Shown here in pieces: positions 1-8,756 of a stretch of 33,831 nt of DNA (positions within the stretch are counted from its first letter, which is position 1; each line of letters opens with the position of its first letter). The position numbers and the translations under genes were made by a program. This DNA comes from Bacteroidota bacterium (GTDB lineage Bacteria; Bacteroidota; Bacteroidia; Chitinophagales; Chitinophagaceae): positions 1-33,831 of the forward strand of contig JAKQKY010000006.1 of assembly GCA_029560415.1 (NCBI GenBank), in the 5' to 3' direction. The notes under the pieces were generated by a model, which was given only the letters and a program-made list of their open reading frames with translations, made no database searches and was not told the DNA's origin.

Positions 1-1
1 G

Positions 2-1189
2 ATGAATGGGGGGAACCAGCGATCGTTTCACCTGCTACACCAGATCGCTACTTATTTTGAGGTTACGGTGATCGTTCACCAGGAACGGGAAGCTTTTTTA
101 AGATCGATCGGGGAATTTCCGGCATTAGCACATGTTAAAGTGTATAGTACAAAGGATTTTCCGGCACAAAAAGATATCTTTTCATTGTTGCCCGCAAGAA
201 TCCAAACGGCTATTCGTTACCGTTGGATACAACAATCCTGGGCAGGCACAGCAGATGGTAATTTTTTAACCTATTACCCTGTATTAAAGAAGCTTCTGAA
301 AGAAGAAAAATTTGATGTGGTTGTATTGGAAACCATGGTATCTATTAATGCAGCCAGGCTTGTTCGCAGGCTGCAGAAAAATGCATTCATCATTTTCGAT
401 ACACACAACGTTGACAGCAGCCTCGCCAGGGAGGAGTTTAATAAAGGACTCATCCGTAAAGAGAATTTTGAATCTATTCTCGATATTGAATCTAATTTGT
501 ATAGAAAGGTTGATGCGGTTTTTGCCTGCAGCGAAGTGGATAAGAAGGGATTTGAAAGCATCAATAAAGGGCCGTTACCCGTTGCCGTTATACCCAATGG
601 GGTGAAACTCAATGATGTGCTGATGGATGCGGGTGTAAAAATGCCTGCGCCCGATTACATTATCTTTTGTGGATCATTGGGGTATAATCCCAATATTGAA
701 GGATTGTTGTGGTTCTATCGGTCGATCTGGCCCATCATCAAACAATCATTGCCAGCATTGAAGCTGATTGTATTAGGAAGTGGAAAGCCAACCGCAGAAA
801 TAGAAGCGTTGCAAAAAGATACAGACCTATGGTTTACCGGGCGGGTGCCCGATGTTAAAGAATATTATGAAAAGGCAGCATTGTCTGTTGTGCCGTTGAA
901 AAGCGGTAGCGGAACCAGGTTGAAAATACTGGAAGCCCTGAACCTCGGAGTCCCGGTGATCTCCACTACCAAAGGTGCTGAAGGAATTGATTACACAGCA
1001 GCTGAAGACCTTGTTATTGCCGATACAGAAACGGCCTTTGCACAGGAAGTGATACAGGTGATTAAAAGTATGGAGAAGAGATTGAGCCTTCAAAAAAAGG
1101 GAAGGTTGCTGATTGAGAAAAAATATGACTGGGATATGATCGGCAAAAAAATACAATCATTTATCGGTGACATACCAGTTAAAGCATAA
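2..1189 (+). CDS. Glycosyltransferase family 4 (GT-B), 5' end outside window
   Basis: This is a retaining GT-B glycosyltransferase, expected to transfer a sugar from a nucleotide donor to a growing lipid-linked oligosaccharide at the cytoplasmic side of the inner membrane. The C-terminal donor domain is clear: PNGV at about residue 198, a strand-loop with CGSLGYNPN near 223, FTGRVPDV near 278, and SGSGTRLKILEALNLGVPV around 301-319, which is the variant of the GT4 E-x7-E region where the first Glu is replaced. The visible protein begins with NGGNQRSFHLL. In this family that sequence is the glycine-rich loop that normally follows a few residues of N-terminal strand, so the ATG at base 2 is probably internal and the true start lies left of the window. 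The next gene follows after 15 bp. The acceptor sugar cannot be read from sequence. Confidence 0.85.
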   Translation: MNGGNQRSFHLLHQIATYFEVTVIVHQEREAFLRSIGEFPALAHVKVYSTKDFPAQKDIFSLLPARIQTAIRYRWIQQSWAGTADGNFLTYYPVLKKLLKEEKFDVVVLETMVSINAARLVRRLQKNAFIIFDTHNVDSSLAREEFNKGLIRKENFESILDIESNLYRKVDAVFACSEVDKKGFESINKGPLPVAVIPNGVKLNDVLMDAGVKMPAPDYIIFCGSLGYNPNIEGLLWFYRSIWPIIKQSLPALKLIVLGSGKPTAEIEALQKDTDLWFTGRVPDVKEYYEKAALSVVPLKSGSGTRLKILEALNLGVPVISTTKGAEGIDYTAAEDLVIADTETAFAQEVIQVIKSMEKRLSLQKKGRLLIEKKYDWDMIGKKIQSFIGDIPVKA

Positions 1190-1204
1190 ATTTTATCATC
1201 ACTG

Positions 1205-2041
1205 ATGAATGATACCCCACTTGTAAGTATTTTAATGACCTCTTATAACCGGGAGAAGTATATTGGTGCTGCCATCGAAAGCGTGCTGGCATCAACGTAT
1301 CGTAACCTGGAGTTGATCGTAGTTGATGACCGGTCGAAAGACAGCACCGTACAGATTGCCCGTTCCTATGCAGAGAAAGACAATCGTGTGCATGTTCATG
1401 TGAACGAACATAACCTTGGCGACTACCCGAACAGGAACCAGGCAGCAGCCCATGCAAAAGGAAAGTATATTAAATATGTAGATGCCGATGACCTGATCTA
1501 CCCTTACGGACTGGAATTGCTTGTACATTCTATGGAACAGTTTCCGGAAGCCCGTTGGGGTTTGTGTTCGCTTGACCAGGATGAAAAACGAATATTCCCA
1601 TTTGTACTTTCGCCAAAAGAAGCATACGAGTATCATTACCTGGGAACAGGATTGTTTCATAAGGCGCCATTATCTGCCATCATCCGGCGTGACCTTTTTA
1701 ATGAAGTGGGTGGATTTAAGCCCATTCGGATGGCCGGCGACAATGAAATGTGGCACCGGCTTGCCCAGAAGCACCCGGTATTGCTTATGCAGCATGGAAT
1801 AGTATGGTACCGGAAACATGACGCACAGGAAATGACTGTATATCATACTTTCAGGGAAGTGTACAGGGGTATTTCGAGCAGTTACCTGAAAGACAAGGAT
1901 TGTCCATTAGATAAAAATACTTCTATACAGATTTTAAAAAAGCAGCAGAACCTCGCATTGAGGGCAGTTGCTAAAAATATGTTGAAAGGAAAACTTGCAC
2001 AGGCAAAGCAGGAGTTTTCCTATTACCGTACATTGGGATAA
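1205..2041 (+). CDS. Glycosyltransferase family 2 (GT-A)
   Basis: This is a GT-A fold glycosyltransferase using a nucleotide sugar and a divalent metal. The N-terminal half has the usual family features: SILMTSYNRE near residue 8, VVDDRSKDST at 39-48 for nucleotide binding, and the metal-binding DADD at 93-96. A likely base-containing segment, GDNEMWHRL, lies around 178-186. The length of 278 residues is typical for a soluble single-domain GT2 protein. It sits 15 bp after the preceding glycosyltransferase and a few bases before an acyltransferase, inside the polysaccharide operon. It probably adds one residue of the repeat unit. Donor and linkage are not predictable here. Confidence 0.88.
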   Translation: MNDTPLVSILMTSYNREKYIGAAIESVLASTYRNLELIVVDDRSKDSTVQIARSYAEKDNRVHVHVNEHNLGDYPNRNQAAAHAKGKYIKYVDADDLIYPYGLELLVHSMEQFPEARWGLCSLDQDEKRIFPFVLSPKEAYEYHYLGTGLFHKAPLSAIIRRDLFNEVGGFKPIRMAGDNEMWHRLAQKHPVLLMQHGIVWYRKHDAQEMTVYHTFREVYRGISSSYLKDKDCPLDKNTSIQILKKQQNLALRAVAKNMLKGKLAQAKQEFSYYRTLG

Positions 2042-2050
2042 TACAAATTG

Positions 2051-2800
2051 ATGTTCATCGCTTATATCAAGGGAATATTTAAGTCGTGTATGCGTCGCTG
2101 TTACTGGATGTATAATATTTTCCGTATCCGGAGCGGCCGTGGTTGTACAATAGCGACAGGCGCCAGGGTAGAAGGAAAGGGGAAGATCGTATTTGGAGAT
2201 GATGTTTCTGTAGAACGTTCGGTTACGATAGGTTGTGCGTTGAACAGCGGGATATCGATTGGTAATGGAAGCCGTTTACAGGAAGGCGCAACATTAACTA
2301 CAACGCCCGGTACAACATTTAGTGCAGGAAAAGGCTTTACGCTGGGATTGTATTCCCGCTGTTTTGTACATGCCAATTGGCAGTTAGCCGATTCCGTTAG
2401 TATTTCCACTTATTGCCATGTTTTTTCAAGGGAAAAAGGTAAGCATGGTAAATTGACTATTGGAGAGAATAGTGTTGTGGGCGATTTTTCCATTATAGAC
2501 GTAAGCGCAGATATTCACATTGGTAAGAATATCGCCATTGGTCCCCGTTGCACAATCTATACTCACGATCATGATTATACCGATGCAGCAGCCACCGTTC
2601 CATGGAAAGGTAAAGCGGTTACGAAACCGGTTCGGATAGAAGATGGTGCGTGGATCGGCGCCAATGTAACCATTTTGCCGGGCGTTACGATCGGTGAAAA
2701 TGCCATCGTAGCGGCGGGATCTGTTATTACAAAGAGCATACCTCCCGGTACCATCAGTGCGGGCGTTCCTGCCAGGGTGATCAAGTCATCTTTTAAATGA
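2051..2800 (+). CDS. Hexapeptide-repeat acyltransferase (WcaF/maltose O-acetyltransferase type)
   Basis: This is a left-handed beta-helix acyltransferase, expected to O- or N-acetylate a sugar using acetyl-CoA. Hexapeptide turns run through most of the protein, and the C-terminal signature is clear: IGPRCTIYTHDHDY near residue 170 carries the catalytic His, followed by GAWIGANVTILPGVTIGENAIVAAGSV-type repeats and a PARVI-like end. The N-terminal 40 residues are basic and hydrophobic and may associate with the membrane. A TTG lies one codon upstream at 2048; I chose the ATG at 2051. The gene begins 9 bp after the preceding GT2 gene, so it most likely decorates the same glycan. The substrate is unknown. 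Confidence 0.85.
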   Translation: MFIAYIKGIFKSCMRRCYWMYNIFRIRSGRGCTIATGARVEGKGKIVFGDDVSVERSVTIGCALNSGISIGNGSRLQEGATLTTTPGTTFSAGKGFTLGLYSRCFVHANWQLADSVSISTYCHVFSREKGKHGKLTIGENSVVGDFSIIDVSADIHIGKNIAIGPRCTIYTHDHDYTDAAATVPWKGKAVTKPVRIEDGAWIGANVTILPGVTIGENAIVAAGSVITKSIPPGTISAGVPARVIKSSFK

Positions 2801-2861
2801 GCCCTGCCAATCTTAACAGAATGAGTACTAACGTTAATATGTACTTGCAAAATATTTAGTG

Positions 2862-3875
2862 ATGTCAAAAAAAATCAGGTTTGGAATTATTGGTTGTGGC
2901 AGGATCGCACAACGGCATGCCGAGCATATCAATAGTAAAGGTGAATTGATTGCAGTGTGCGATATCGTGAAAGATAAAGCTGATGCCATGGCTACGCAAT
3001 ATCATGCCAGGCCATATTACCAGGTTGAAGATCTTTTGGCAGAAGCCAGTGATATTGATGTGATCACCATTTGTTCACCCAACGGGTTGCATGCCGAACA
3101 CAGCATCAAATCGTTACAGGCCGGGTTTCATGTATTGTGTGAAAAGCCACTGGCCATACATGTACATGATTGCGGACTGATGATACAGGCAGCAGAAAAG
3201 GCGAACCGTCGTTTATTTGCGATCAAGCAGAACCGTTATAATCCGCCTGTTGCAGCGGTAAAGAAAATACTGGATGAAGGCAGGCTGGGGAAAGTGATGA
3301 GCATTCAATTGAATTGTTTCTGGAACCGTAACCCGGATTATTATGAAAATTCGTGGAAGGGTAGTCTTGCCCTCGATGGAGGCACCCTTTATACACAGTT
3401 CAGCCATTTCATCGACCTGTTATACTGGATGATCGGCGATGTAAAACAGGTGCATGCTTTCATGGGCAACTACCAGCACAAGGGCATCATTGAATTTGAA
3501 GATACAGGTGCTGTGATCCTGCAGTTTCAGAATGGAGCCATCGGTACCATCAATTATACCGTGAATAGTTTTGAAAAAAATATGGAAGGGTCGTTGACCA
3601 TTTTTGGAGAGAAGGGTACGGTGAAGATAGGCGGGCAATACCTCAATGAACTCGAGTATCAGCGGATTGAAGGATACACGATCACAGACTTGCCTGAAGG
3701 AAATAAGCCGAATAATTATGGCAATTATGTGGGTTCAATGAGCAATCATGATAAAGTGTATGATAACCTTATTGATGTGTTGAATAACAATGCAAGCATT
3801 ACAACCAGTGCTTTTGAAGGGATGAAGACCGTTGAGATCATTGATAAGATTTACCAATCAGCCAGCAGAATATGA
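2862..3875 (+). CDS. wlbA: Gfo/Idh/MocA sugar-nucleotide 3-dehydrogenase, WlbA/WbpB-like
   Basis: This is an NAD(P)-dependent oxidoreductase of 337 residues. The Rossmann motif GIIGCGRIAQRH is at residues 8-19 and the family signature CEKPLA is at 93-98, with the C-terminal domain containing a GGTLYTQFSHFID segment that supplies the active-site His. WlbA/WbpB oxidises C3 of UDP-GlcNAc-uronic acid so that an amine can be added there. The assignment rests mainly on the next two genes, an acetyltransferase and a DegT aminotransferase in WlbB, WlbC order; family membership alone would not fix the substrate. A GTG one codon upstream (2859) is a less likely start. The stop overlaps the next start in ATGA, which suggests translational coupling. 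Confidence 0.75.
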   Translation: MSKKIRFGIIGCGRIAQRHAEHINSKGELIAVCDIVKDKADAMATQYHARPYYQVEDLLAEASDIDVITICSPNGLHAEHSIKSLQAGFHVLCEKPLAIHVHDCGLMIQAAEKANRRLFAIKQNRYNPPVAAVKKILDEGRLGKVMSIQLNCFWNRNPDYYENSWKGSLALDGGTLYTQFSHFIDLLYWMIGDVKQVHAFMGNYQHKGIIEFEDTGAVILQFQNGAIGTINYTVNSFEKNMEGSLTIFGEKGTVKIGGQYLNELEYQRIEGYTITDLPEGNKPNNYGNYVGSMSNHDKVYDNLIDVLNNNASITTSAFEGMKTVEIIDKIYQSASRI

Positions 3876-4339
3876 ACCAGCCAATATTATTAAAAGCGCA
3901 GATCAGCAACGTACATTTCGGGATTGAAGTTAAAGTTGTAGAGCCGGTTAATTTGTATGGATGCAGCATCGGCGATCATTGCTTTATCGGCCCATTCGTG
4001 GAAATCCAGAAAGACGTGAGCATTGGCAAGCGTTGTAAAATACAATCTCATACATTCATATGTGAGCTGGTAACTGTTGGGGATGAATGTTTCATTGGTC
4101 ATGGGGTGATGTTCATCAACGACCTGTTCAGTGAAGGCGGACCTGCGGGAGGGGATAAAACGAAATGGAAGAAGACCATAATTGGGAACAAGGTTTCTAT
4201 CGGATCCAATGCAACGATTCTCCCTGTTTCTATTTGCGACAATGCGGTGATTGGCGCAGGTGCAGTTGTAACAAAGGATATATCACGCCCGGGGATATAC
4301 GCAGGCAACCCGGCGAAACTAATTCGATTACTTTCTTAA
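3872..4339 (+). CDS. wlbB: Sugar N-acetyltransferase, WlbB/WbpD-like
   Basis: This 155-residue left-handed beta-helix acetyltransferase is expected to acetylate the 3-amino group formed by the following aminotransferase. Hexapeptide turns such as CSIGDHCFIGPFVEI and VSIGKRCKI appear early. The segment CFIGHGVMFINDLF near residues 71-84 matches the region in WlbB/WbpD that holds the catalytic His and Asn. The end, ISRPGIYAGNPAKLIR, is typical of this group. Proteins described as WbpD/WlbB are somewhat longer (about 190 residues), so this is a compact form. Its start overlaps the preceding dehydrogenase stop by 4 bp, and the aminotransferase follows after 13 bp. QdtC/FdtC-type enzymes for dTDP-3-amino sugars are close relatives and cannot be excluded. 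Confidence 0.72.
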   Translation: MNQPILLKAQISNVHFGIEVKVVEPVNLYGCSIGDHCFIGPFVEIQKDVSIGKRCKIQSHTFICELVTVGDECFIGHGVMFINDLFSEGGPAGGDKTKWKKTIIGNKVSIGSNATILPVSICDNAVIGAGAVVTKDISRPGIYAGNPAKLIRLLS

Positions 4340-4352
4340 TATATTTCACTTT

Positions 4353-5459
4353 ATGCAGATTCCTTTTGTAGACCTACATACTCAATACCAGCAGAACAAG
4401 GAAGCGATCGATGGTGCGATAGCGGGTGTTATAGCAGATACCGCATTTATCGGTGGTAAATATGTTCGTGCATTTGAGGCATCTTTTGCCGAAATGTATG
4501 GAGCAAAACACGTGATCGGCTGTGGGAACGGTACGGATTCATTGTATATCCTCATGAAAATGCTTGGCATTGGAGAAGGGGATGAAGTGATCACAGTGGC
4601 CAACAGCTGGATTTCAACTTCAGAAACCATATCTCAAACAGGCGCCAGGCCAGTATTTGTAGATATTCACCCGCAGTATTATAGTATGGATGAAACCTTG
4701 TTAGAGGCAAGGATCACAGGTAAATCGAAAGCAGTGATCATTGTTCACCTTCAAGGACAAGCCTGTGATATGAACGCCATCAGCGACATTTGCAAAAGGC
4801 ATAACTTATTTCTGATAGAAGATTGCGCACAGTCGCATTTCTCAACTTTCAAAGGAAAAAATGTTGGTTTATTTGGTATAGCAGGTTCATTTAGTTTTTA
4901 TCCCGGGAAAAACCTGGGTGCATACGGCGATGCAGGTTGTATCATCACCAATGATGATGCATTGGCAGAAAAATGCAGGATGTATGCAAATCACGGAGCA
5001 TTGGTAAAGCACCAGCATCGAATTGAGGGGATCAATAGTCGCCTCGATGGATTGCAGGCTGCGATCCTTTCGGCAAAGTTGCCACACATTCATGAATGGA
5101 CGAAAAAGCGAATCGAAAATGCAGGTATATATGATCACTACCTGGAAGGCATAAACGAAATAATCCTCCCCATACGCAGGCCTGATGCAAAGCACACATT
5201 TCATCTTTATGTGATCAGGGCACAGCGGCGTGATGAACTGGCAAAATGGTTAAAAGACCAGCAGGTTGAAACGGCCGTTCATTATCCCACTGCATTGCCC
5301 AACCTGCCCGCATACGCATACCTGGGCTATTCCCCGGAAGAGTTCCCCGTTGCAACAGCCCTGCAACATGAAATCCTAAGCCTGCCGATGTATCCCGAAT
5401 TAACGGAAACACAAATTCAATTCATTGCAAACAGCATCGAGACTTTTTATCGCAAATAA
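4353..5459 (+). CDS. wlbC: PLP-dependent sugar aminotransferase (DegT/DnrJ/EryC1), WlbC/WbpE-like
   Basis: This 368-residue enzyme is a DegT/DnrJ/EryC1 aminotransferase. The N-terminus IPFVDLHTQY is characteristic, GCGNGTDSLYI near residues 56-66 binds the cofactor phosphate, IEDCAQ at 155-160 contacts the PLP ring, and the Schiff-base lysine is K186 in FYPGKNLGAYGDAG. With the Gfo/Idh/MocA dehydrogenase and acetyltransferase directly upstream, the simplest reading is conversion of a 3-keto UDP-GlcNAcA to the 3-amino sugar, leading to UDP-2,3-diacetamido-2,3-dideoxy-glucuronic acid. The UDP-GlcNAc 6-dehydrogenase (WbpA) needed at the start of that route is not in the window. The fold and reaction class are firm; the exact sugar is inferred from gene order. 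Confidence 0.82.
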   Translation: MQIPFVDLHTQYQQNKEAIDGAIAGVIADTAFIGGKYVRAFEASFAEMYGAKHVIGCGNGTDSLYILMKMLGIGEGDEVITVANSWISTSETISQTGARPVFVDIHPQYYSMDETLLEARITGKSKAVIIVHLQGQACDMNAISDICKRHNLFLIEDCAQSHFSTFKGKNVGLFGIAGSFSFYPGKNLGAYGDAGCIITNDDALAEKCRMYANHGALVKHQHRIEGINSRLDGLQAAILSAKLPHIHEWTKKRIENAGIYDHYLEGINEIILPIRRPDAKHTFHLYVIRAQRRDELAKWLKDQQVETAVHYPTALPNLPAYAYLGYSPEEFPVATALQHEILSLPMYPELTETQIQFIANSIETFYRK

Positions 5460-5473
5460 ACGGCTGATTTCAT

Positions 5474-6640
5474 ATGCGCTTGTTGGCCAATAAACAGATT
5501 CTCATCATATCTCCTCAAAATTGGGGAACATTGTTTGTGTCTAAGCAGCACTACGCGATCGAACTCGCCAAAAGAGGGAATACGGTTTATTTTCTATGTC
5601 CTTCTTCCAAACCTTTGCAGGATGATAAGGAAAGTGTTGTTATCAAACCATCGGGTACGCATGAACGCCTGTTTATCATTTACCACAAACCTTTCTTTTC
5701 CTTAAAGTTGAAATTTCATGCAATGCCGGTCTTTCATTGGCTCATGCGAATTCATACAAGAGCGATATTAAAAAAGATCAATAAAGAGATCGACATCATC
5801 TGGTCGTTTGACCTGGGCAATTATTTCCCTTTTCGCTTTTTCGATAAAAATGCATACAGGATATTTCACCCGGTAGATGAGCCACTGAACCAGGAAGCCA
5901 TACAGTCGGCCCGCGGCGCAGACATCCTGTTTTCGGTGACAAATGAAATCCTGGAGAAGTATCATCATTACCAGCTGCCATCATATTTTATCAACCATGG
6001 TGTAACGGATGAATTTCTGGCTATTAAGCCATTAGCTTCCAGGAAAGATCAGCATATTCATGTTGGATTTTCGGGTAACCTTCGCCGGGAGGACATTGAT
6101 CGCAAGGTATTGCTGGAGATTATAGAAGAGAATCCCGGGGTAATATTTGACTGCTGGGGAATGTATGAAAATGTAAAACAAAGAATAAACGAAGAGGAAA
6201 CCGATCAGTTTATAAATCGTTTGAAATCATTTTCGAATATAAGGTTACATGGAATGGTTACCCCGGGCAAGCTGGCTGTAAGTATCCAGGAAGCAGATGC
6301 ATTCCTGATCTGTTATGATGTTGAAAAAGACCAGAGTAAGGGAACCAATTATCATAAGGTGCTGGAATTTATCAGCACGGGAAAAGTCATCATATCCAAT
6401 AATATAAGTGCCTACCAGGACAAGCCCGAAATGGTAATGATGGTGAAGGAACGGAAACATAATACAGGATTGCCGGCGCTTTTCAAAACAGTGATTGGGC
6501 AATTGGAAATATATAATTCGGAAAAGCTGCAGGCAGATAGAAGGATTTTTGCCGCTGACAATGCTTATAGCAAACAAGTAGACCGGATAGAATTGATTTT
6601 AAGTAAACAAATGCCTGCAGTACAGAAAGCTGTACAGTAA
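5474..6640 (+). CDS. Glycosyltransferase, GT4-like (GT-B)
   Basis: This 388-residue protein looks like a GT-B glycosyltransferase. The N-terminal domain starts with a Rossmann-type strand (KQILIISPQNWGTLFVSKQHYA). The linker has a HGVTDEF segment near residue 175. The C-terminal domain begins with VGFSGNLRR and has a donor-site region KGTNYHKVLEFISTGK near residues 288-303, where FISTGKVII replaces the more common EALACGVPV. It starts 14 bp after the WlbC-like gene. It is more diverged than the other GT4 proteins here, and no specific subfamily is recognisable. It probably transfers one sugar of the repeat unit. Confidence 0.75.
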   Translation: MRLLANKQILIISPQNWGTLFVSKQHYAIELAKRGNTVYFLCPSSKPLQDDKESVVIKPSGTHERLFIIYHKPFFSLKLKFHAMPVFHWLMRIHTRAILKKINKEIDIIWSFDLGNYFPFRFFDKNAYRIFHPVDEPLNQEAIQSARGADILFSVTNEILEKYHHYQLPSYFINHGVTDEFLAIKPLASRKDQHIHVGFSGNLRREDIDRKVLLEIIEENPGVIFDCWGMYENVKQRINEEETDQFINRLKSFSNIRLHGMVTPGKLAVSIQEADAFLICYDVEKDQSKGTNYHKVLEFISTGKVIISNNISAYQDKPEMVMMVKERKHNTGLPALFKTVIGQLEIYNSEKLQADRRIFAADNAYSKQVDRIELILSKQMPAVQKAVQ

Positions 6641-6681
6641 TTTAAAAAGTTCAACCGGTTAATTAACTACGTTACCGATTC

Positions 6682-7719
6682 ATGAAGATATCTATTTGCA
6701 TTCCTCAATATAACCGGATCAATTACTTACTTAAAAGTCTTTCGATCATTGAAAGACAGAATTATCCCGATTTAGAGATCGTGATCAGTGATGATTGTTC
6801 TACCGATGATACGGTTGCACAGATTTCTGCGTTATCACGCACTTACAAATTCCCGATTGTTTTTGACCGCAATGAAAAAAACCTGGGCTACGATCGCAAT
6901 TACCGTAAATGCATTGAAATGGCTTCCGGCGATTATGCGTTTGTGATAGGTAACGACGATTCACTGCAAACGGAGAACAGCATTACTTTCCTGGTTGATT
7001 TCCTGCAAAGAAATAACCTGCCGGATATAGGATTCTGCAATATGATAGAGGAGCGCACCGGGGGCGGATTGGTGAAAAGGGCATGGGGCAATAAGGTAAT
7101 TGGTGCCGGTGCAGAAGTAGCACTTAGAAATTATTCATCTTTCAGTTTTGTAGGCGGACTTATATACAAGCGAAGTGTTTTTCTGAAATATAATACTGCC
7201 AAGTATGACGGTAGCATCTATGCGCAGATGTACCTGGGTGTTTACATGATCTGCAATGATGCCGTATTGTTTTGTATAGAGGAACCACTGGTGATAAAAG
7301 ATCTGCTGCTCGATGATACAGCTATCAATTCCTATAAAGATACCATCGCCCGCAGCTGGAAGGAATACAAAGTTGTAGATGGGGGATTGCCGTCGGTAAT
7401 GAATGTACTGATCGGCGCTTTGCAGGATTCTGGCTCAATAACGCAGGCACGCATCTATTATATTTTCCGACGTATCTATGCCATCACTTTTCCGCATTGG
7501 GTACTCGATTATAAGGAAAACGGCGCTTTCCCTGAAGCATGGGGTTTGGTTAAAGGGCTACATCCATCCCGGAACAAGAATTTTACATTGTTAAGCAGGA
7601 TGAACAGGTTCCGCATTTACCTATGGTATTATTTTGCAGGATATGCAGCGCTGTTAACACCTGTATTCCTTTTCAAACTCATTAAACAAAAACTTTACGC
7701 TGTTTTAAAGCGTTCCTGA
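6682..7719 (+). CDS. Glycosyltransferase family 2 with C-terminal hydrophobic segment
   Basis: This GT-A glycosyltransferase of 345 residues has SICIPQYNR at residues 4-12, ISDDCSTDDT at 35-44 and a metal-binding NDD at 91-93, where the more usual DxD is replaced by GNDDS. The last third contains a basic stretch and a hydrophobic segment around residues 314-334, so the enzyme may be held at the inner membrane. Its stop codon shares one base with the next start (TGATG), which points to coupled translation with the downstream glycosyltransferase. Donor and acceptor are unknown. Confidence 0.86.
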   Translation: MKISICIPQYNRINYLLKSLSIIERQNYPDLEIVISDDCSTDDTVAQISALSRTYKFPIVFDRNEKNLGYDRNYRKCIEMASGDYAFVIGNDDSLQTENSITFLVDFLQRNNLPDIGFCNMIEERTGGGLVKRAWGNKVIGAGAEVALRNYSSFSFVGGLIYKRSVFLKYNTAKYDGSIYAQMYLGVYMICNDAVLFCIEEPLVIKDLLLDDTAINSYKDTIARSWKEYKVVDGGLPSVMNVLIGALQDSGSITQARIYYIFRRIYAITFPHWVLDYKENGAFPEAWGLVKGLHPSRNKNFTLLSRMNRFRIYLWYYFAGYAALLTPVFLFKLIKQKLYAVLKRS

Positions 7720-8756
7720 TGCGGATATTAATTGTTGGTGCGGATAGTAAATACGCCATTGAAAGACCTTACCTGAAGTATCTTTCAAAACATCCTTCCG
7801 TGGCTGCTATTGAATTATTTGCAGCTCAGCAATTTTTCCTGGCCTGGTATCAAAAGAGCGTTTTCAATAAGATCATTTACCGGGCTGGTTTAAGTCGAAT
7901 CCTTCATAGCATCAATGAAGATCTGCTTCAAAAAGTTGAATCATTTAAACCGGATGTGTTATTTGTTTTCAAAGGCATGGAGATATTCCCAGCCACATTG
8001 AAAAAAATAAAAGATAAGGGTATAAGGCTGGCCAATTACAATCCCGACAATCCTTTCATCTTTTCGGGTAGGGGTAGTGGTAATGAAAATGTTACCAGGT
8101 CAATTCCTCTTTTTGATCTTTTCCTGAGTTACGATCGTGGGATTTGTAAAGAAATGGAAAGCCGGTTCAGGATAACCTCAAAACTTTTGCCATTTGGTTT
8201 CGACATTCCAGATGCGCTTTATGAAACCTGTAAGAAGGAACCCGAAATCATTAAACTGTGTTTTATTGGAAATACCGATACTTTTCGGCTTGAATTTTTA
8301 AACAACCTGGCTGCAGCAGGAATTGAAATAGATCTTTATGGAATGAATTGGAAAGAGAGTGGTTTGCATCAGAATATCCAGTTTAAGGGCCCGGTGTTTG
8401 AAGATGAGCTCTGGAAAAAACTGCGGGCTTACCGGGTACAATTAAACCTGATGCGCATTCACAATCCTGATTCTCACAATATGCGAAGCTTTGAAATTGC
8501 CGGTATCGGTGGCATTCAGCTGGCACCATCTACAGAAGATCATCGAATCTATTTTACAGATGGCAAAGATATTTTTCTGTATACCGATCATGCTTCCTGC
8601 ATTCATCAAATTGAAAAACTACTTTCTATGCCCGTTGAAGCGGCTAACCAGGTGAGGGAAACAGTAAGGGCAAGGAGTATCGGTGACGGATATACGTATA
8701 AAGACAGGGCCAATACCGTTGCACAATATTTGAATGAATTAATGATGAGCAATTAA
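7719..8756 (+). CDS. Glycosyltransferase of the CgeB / Glyco_trans_1_2 type
   Basis: The 345-residue protein starts with MRILIVGADSKYAIERPYL and has a mid region LANYNPDNPFIFS, where the YNPDNP motif is common in CgeB-like glycosyltransferases. The C-terminal domain resembles the Glyco_trans_1_2 family, with CFIGNTDTFR near residue 184, LNLMRIHNPDSHNMRSFEIAG near 245 and a final DHRIYF region. In this group the segment with MRSFEIAGIGG takes the place of the GT4 donor-binding helix. It overlaps the previous gene by one base, and the next gene begins directly after its stop. It is assigned a role in polysaccharide assembly from context. CgeB-like proteins can have other substrates such as spore or flagellar proteins, but nothing here supports that. 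Confidence 0.75.
   Translation: MRILIVGADSKYAIERPYLKYLSKHPSVAAIELFAAQQFFLAWYQKSVFNKIIYRAGLSRILHSINEDLLQKVESFKPDVLFVFKGMEIFPATLKKIKDKGIRLANYNPDNPFIFSGRGSGNENVTRSIPLFDLFLSYDRGICKEMESRFRITSKLLPFGFDIPDALYETCKKEPEIIKLCFIGNTDTFRLEFLNNLAAAGIEIDLYGMNWKESGLHQNIQFKGPVFEDELWKKLRAYRVQLNLMRIHNPDSHNMRSFEIAGIGGIQLAPSTEDHRIYFTDGKDIFLYTDHASCIHQIEKLLSMPVEAANQVRETVRARSIGDGYTYKDRANTVAQYLNELMMSN

Noticed and set aside
2-4. ATG at base 2 as the true start of the first glycosyltransferase
   Set aside because: The sequence after it is the family's internal glycine-rich loop, so the start lies left of the window.
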